Origin: Datisca glomerata | Taxonomy: Eukaryota; Streptophyta; Magnoliopsida; Cucurbitales; Datiscaceae | Direction of reading: 5' to 3' | Length of the DNA: 64,000 nucleotides | Assembly: GCA_003255025.1 (NCBI GenBank) | Contig: QANY01013613.1 | Span: 372,001-436,000, forward strand | In this document: positions 60,135-64,000 of the stretch, piece by piece | How the letters are laid out: the number at the start of each line of letters is the position of its first letter | Numbering within the stretch: the first letter of the stretch is position 1 | Program-made: the position numbers and the translations under genes | Notes under the pieces: model-generated | What the model was told of the DNA's origin: nothing | Seen by the model: only the letters and a program-made list of their open reading frames with translations | Databases searched by the model: none

Positions 60135-62493
60135 TATAACATCTCCATTCCCGAGGGTTAAACATGCTTGTAATTTCACAATTAAAAAAAATCCTCAATT
60201 CATTTGAAACCCTAATTTTGCCCCAATTATCGGTAAATAGAAGAAGCGGAAAAATATTTTAAGAGAATATTAATTCATTAAGCTAAAATAAATGATTCAT
60301 TAAACTGTAATAAAGTGAAGCACGGAAATCCATAAAGACATGAAAGTTAAACATAAATATTCATAAATTTCTGAAATAACTGAAATCAAACTGAAGTCAT
60401 AACATTATAATTTAACATAAAAATCATAATCATGCTTGCTATGACAGTCCCTCACTCCTGCTACTCACCATCACCTGCAACACAATCATCTATGGGGGTG
60501 AGTATTAAAAATACTCAGTAAGTAAATTCACATACTAGTAAGTTTCACATGACATAAATGTAAACATTTTAACTCATGTAAATTTAATTTAACACATACA
60601 CTTATATATTAAATCACATAAAATACTTGTAATAATACAACTGATTTCATGGTTAACATATAACTTGAACTCCTACTTATACTTGATGCTACTTATACTT
60701 GCATGATCATAATTTGACTAGACATATTCTCCAATTAACAACCTAACCAGAATTGATTCACACTTGAATTTGAACTTGTAACATGAACGTGAACATGACA
60801 GACTGAGTGTCTTAAAACTTGATGTCACTTAAAGTTATCTGAACTTTAAGGATGCTAACATGACCATGGTGACACTCGACCGTAGAACTTGATAACATGA
60901 CGTGAACAATCTGGTTATTTGATAACCAAGGGATATGACTAAGTCTACCTTTTGTTTACTTTTCACTTTACTTGAGTTAAGATTCATAATTCACATTATC
61001 ACATATACATGAGTAAACATATGACTTATTTATGAACATAAACTATATATCTATTACGTACATAACTCAAAATATAATCATACATAACATGATGAATAAT
61101 TTCATCGTGATATGGAAAAATAAATAAAACACTTAATCATATAATTGAGCAACATAAAGAAATAACAAAAATAAGTTTACATTATATAAGCTAACACTTA
61201 TATCACATGAACTGAATTACTATATAAATCCACTTACCTGGATTGCTACGAATAAATTCAACAACTAATGATCTGAAATCCAAGGATCCCAGATCATAAA
61301 ATAATCATATAATAACTACGATTATTAAATTAACTAGGAGGACGAGCGATGTCAGAAAGGGAATGAAATTGATCAAGTTGTTCAGACCGGTTCAACTAGG
61401 TTCGGGTGGTCTGAACCGGTTCGGTTCTGTTGCGATGGTCCGGTTTGGTTTGGTCTGAAATGATCCTGGGTTAGCTTAGAGTGGAATGGTTTGATCTGGT
61501 TTGGATGAACTGGTTCGGTCCGGGTAAACCATGGCTCGTTTCAAGATTAACTGGATCACAAGACCCAGTAGCAGGCAGTATAGAAACGAACAGTAAATGA
61601 AAATAGAATGAAAAGAAATAAACTTATCGAACTCAATAATGGTGAAGATGAACAACTACGATATGATGAAAACGATCGAAGGGCTACCAAAATTACAGAA
61701 TTTCAAAGCGAGAAATAAGAATAAATAACCGAAACAAAAGAAGGAGAGAAAAAAATCAACTGCTTACCAAAATCGATACACAATGACAATGCGACAACGG
61801 TGCCAGAAACAGAGATGAACAAAATGCCTATCACTAAAAAATTGAGAAAAATCCAGCATTGGATATGAGATAAACATTGAATAAAAGATTAAGGTTGAAA
61901 GAATGAGAAATGAGAAAAAGAACGAAGAAATAGAGAAGACTAAGTTTACCTTAAATTGATGGCGGAACAAATGGAAAACGAGGCAAAGAAGAAGAACGAG
62001 AAGAAGATGGAACAAAGAGCTTGCTGGAAAAATTAGAGGAGGAGAAATATAAACTCAGATTGATTCTTCAATGAATTGATCAAAATCTAAGTTTATTGGA
62101 CAAAATAAAGAGAAAATAAAAGAGAAGAAACAAGAAATCATTTAACTTGATTAATGGAGGATAATTGTTGAAGACGAAACCAGATGAAATAGCAAGCAAA
62201 AGGGGTTTTCGTTGGGTGAAGAAAATTGCAAAAGAATTAGAGATGTGCAGTAAAATAAAAAGGGGAGGGCTCGTGAATATAAAAGAAAATGGGAGAAATG
62301 GGAGGGAGAGTTGTAGGTTGTTACAAGGATTAGCTTGAGATAAACAAAAGAGAGATTTGAGGGAAAAATGGTTGAGAGAGAACATGTGGTGTGAGGGGAA
62401 ACAAATGGGGTGGCTTAGGGTGTATGTGCATATATGGTGTGAGTGGGGGTTCTAAATTACAAAATACCCTTTATTAAATACTTGGATATTACA
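60135..62493 (-). mobile_element. Solo Ty3/gypsy LTR, minus strand (2.36 kb)
   Basis: Minus-strand reading begins TGTAATATCC at 62493 and ends GGAGATGTTATA at 60135. It shares ordered landmarks with the plus-strand LTR at 53010: a C/T-rich leader, CCGGTT words, CAGGTAAGTGGATTTATATA and TTCTGGTTAGGTTGTTAATT. No internal region, so it is a solo LTR. Flanking 5-mers (ATCCC and ATTCA) do not match well. The ORFs at 61764-62385 on the minus strand are part of the low-complexity leader. Confidence 0.8.
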
Positions 62494-63520
62494 ATTCAGC
62501 TAGTAAAGAGAATAAGAATGAAGTACTTCATAGTACTACACAACCTTATTGTAGTGGGAGCGTTTCTCATTCATATAAGAAGTAAATGTTCCTAGGGGCG
62601 TCTGATATGATAATCTTGGTGGAACATAAGCTAGATCTCAATCATTATGTTGTAGTAGATGATCACGACAAAGTGAGATATTCATGTTCAAGTGAGAGAC
62701 TTTCGAGTTCATCTTAGAAGAACATGACTCAGATTTCAGAAAACTGCATAGAGGTTGTAAATGATGTAAAGTAAATCATTGGCTTCAAGCAATGAAATCT
62801 GAAAATGATTCCATTAACTCTAGTAGAGTATGAAAGCTTGTAGATCCTCTAAATTATTGGGTGCCGAAAATCTATAATCGGAAGCGAGACTTTGACGCAA
62901 GGTCAAGATCTTCAAGGCTAGACTTAGTGATAAATGACATGCTAAGAGAGAGGATATTAAGTGTAGCACATCATTTTCACTAGTAGTCATGCTCATATAT
63001 ATAAATATATTGTATCATTTGCAGCTCATCTCGTTTACAAGTTTTGGCAAATGGATGTCAAGAACGTTATCTTGTATGACAATCTTGAAATAAATATCTT
63101 TATGTCTTAATTTTTAGAATTGCAGCTAAAGGTCAGGTATGATGATATGCATGCTGCATAATCCAATTGGAGACTTAAGCATGCATTAAGGACTTATAAC
63201 ATTATGCTAATCATGCAATCAACATTTTGATTTTGATCAAGGTCATAATGAGTCATGTCAGTACAGGAGAAATGAATGAAACATAATAATTTTCTTGGTG
63301 TTTTATGTAGATGACAATTTATCATCAAGAACGAAGAATTAAATGTCATCGATAAAATCATATTTGTCTGAATTTATGATATCAAAGACTTTGAAAAAGT
63401 GGTATTTATTCTAAGAATTAAGTTATTTGAGACTTAAATATAGAATGATGTACTTATCCTGAATTGTGTAGATAATAATATGTTGTATAAGTGTCCAATG
63501 TAGGATTTCAATGAGAGGCC
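62494..63520 (+). pseudogene. Copia relic 3, reverse transcriptase part
   Basis: Continuation of the element cut at 60134. Recognisable segments are the AMKSE...KLVD block (62790-62850), IFKARLSDK (usual [11 protein letters not shown], about 62910), WMSRTLSCMTILK in a shifted frame of WQMDVKTAFLNGNL (63049-63090), and the RT block around 63300-63420. Multiple stops and frameshifts. Confidence 0.7.
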
Positions 63521-64000
63521 GTTTGGTACAAGTTAAGTAAGAATGTTGAGAAATTTAAGTTACTGGAAAAGTTTAACTGGTCAAGTTAGATGGCAAGATA
63601 TCGAGATTACCATGTTTGGTAACACATAGTTAAGTAAAAAAAGTTATTGGAAAATATGATTTATTTGTTTGGTATGTAGGATACTTGAGTAAAGTTGTGT
63701 GAGAAAGTTATATAAATTATATTAAAGTAATAAAATTATTTATTATTTATAGTTTCTTTTTCTATCAACTTTTAATTTGTTATCAATGATTATTTATAGN
63801 ACACGTACAAATAAATTCAATGACAAATTGGTCAAAATTACATATCAAAATTGTATACAGATTCTTTATAAGCAACTACTAAAAAATCTTAATGATGCAT
63901 GTCGTGTTTGACTAAAAAATCTCTGATATCATAAATTAATTATCATATAATTTTCCTTTTTTATAAAAAAATACTTCTGATATAAATAACTGTAATTTAT
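63521..64000. mobile_element. Left part of a possible MITE, cut by the window end
   Basis: Copia coding sequence stops at about 63520 and GAGGCCGTTTGGTACAAG follows, a terminus typical of plant MITEs (GGCCGTTTGGTA). The other end would lie beyond the window. N at 63800. Unconfirmed. Confidence 0.4.

Noticed and set aside
61764..62385. Two minus-strand Phe/Leu/Ser-rich ORFs resembling membrane proteins
   Set aside because: They lie in the C/T-rich leader of the solo gypsy LTR and are compositional.

Overview
The window is nuclear DNA from a flowering plant, most likely a eudicot. It is AT-rich and has GT-AG introns. Its few host genes belong to plant-type families: an NPH3/BTB photoresponse protein, a PADRE/DUF4228 protein and a tail-anchored cytochrome b5. 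Most of the rest is layered transposable-element debris of plant type: Ty1/copia, Ty3/gypsy LTRs, CACTA, hAT MITEs, a plant mobile domain relic and pararetrovirus-like DNA. Species cannot be told from the sequence alone.

Layout. 1-5640: a decayed Ty1/copia element with its 3' LTR, nested in the RNase H end of an older copia relic. 6327-7222: a TIR element carrying a GGGTC-type minisatellite. 8279-11000 (+): cytochrome b5, three exons, 134 aa. 11265-12520: two hAT-type MITEs with 8-bp target duplications. 14740-22200: a three-layer nest, with a minus-strand copia reverse transcriptase relic split by a solo LTR (15308-21834), itself split by a 4.3-kb CACTA element (17265-21599) with TNP2 and Transposase_24-like remains. 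24964-28670: a complete non-autonomous LTR element with a perfect 5-bp target duplication (GTAGT). Its interior holds an open fragment of a dormancy/auxin-associated (DRM1/ARP) host gene. 29663-30292 (+): PADRE/DUF4228 protein, 209 aa. 30838-33986 (-): NPH3-family BTB protein, four exons, 621 aa. 35770-36645: two more members of the CCGAACCG-rich hAT MITE family. 39143-40595: plant-mobile-domain relic. 41384-42206: possible Helitron remnant. 45743-48197 (-), with a 5'UTR exon near 48769-48955: mitochondrial ribosomal protein L43, 119 aa.

49400-53009 (-) looks like an endogenous pararetrovirus-like locus: an ORF fragment, a TATA box, then a leader in which the initiator-Met-tRNA primer-binding-site motif recurs ten times in a 168-bp/600-bp higher-order array. 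53010 onward: a gypsy LTR cuts that ORF. It is followed by a second decayed copia element (LTR end 56471, PBS 56474, gag to RT up to about 63520), which is interrupted by an opposite-strand solo LTR of the same gypsy family (60135-62493).

The four host genes are unrelated housekeeping or signalling genes and do not form a pathway. The most interesting material is (1) the LTR element that captured a DRM1/ARP fragment, (2) the tandem primer-binding-site array of the pararetrovirus-like locus, and (3) the family of tiny hAT MITEs built of CCGAACCG words. All splice models and family calls were made by eye.
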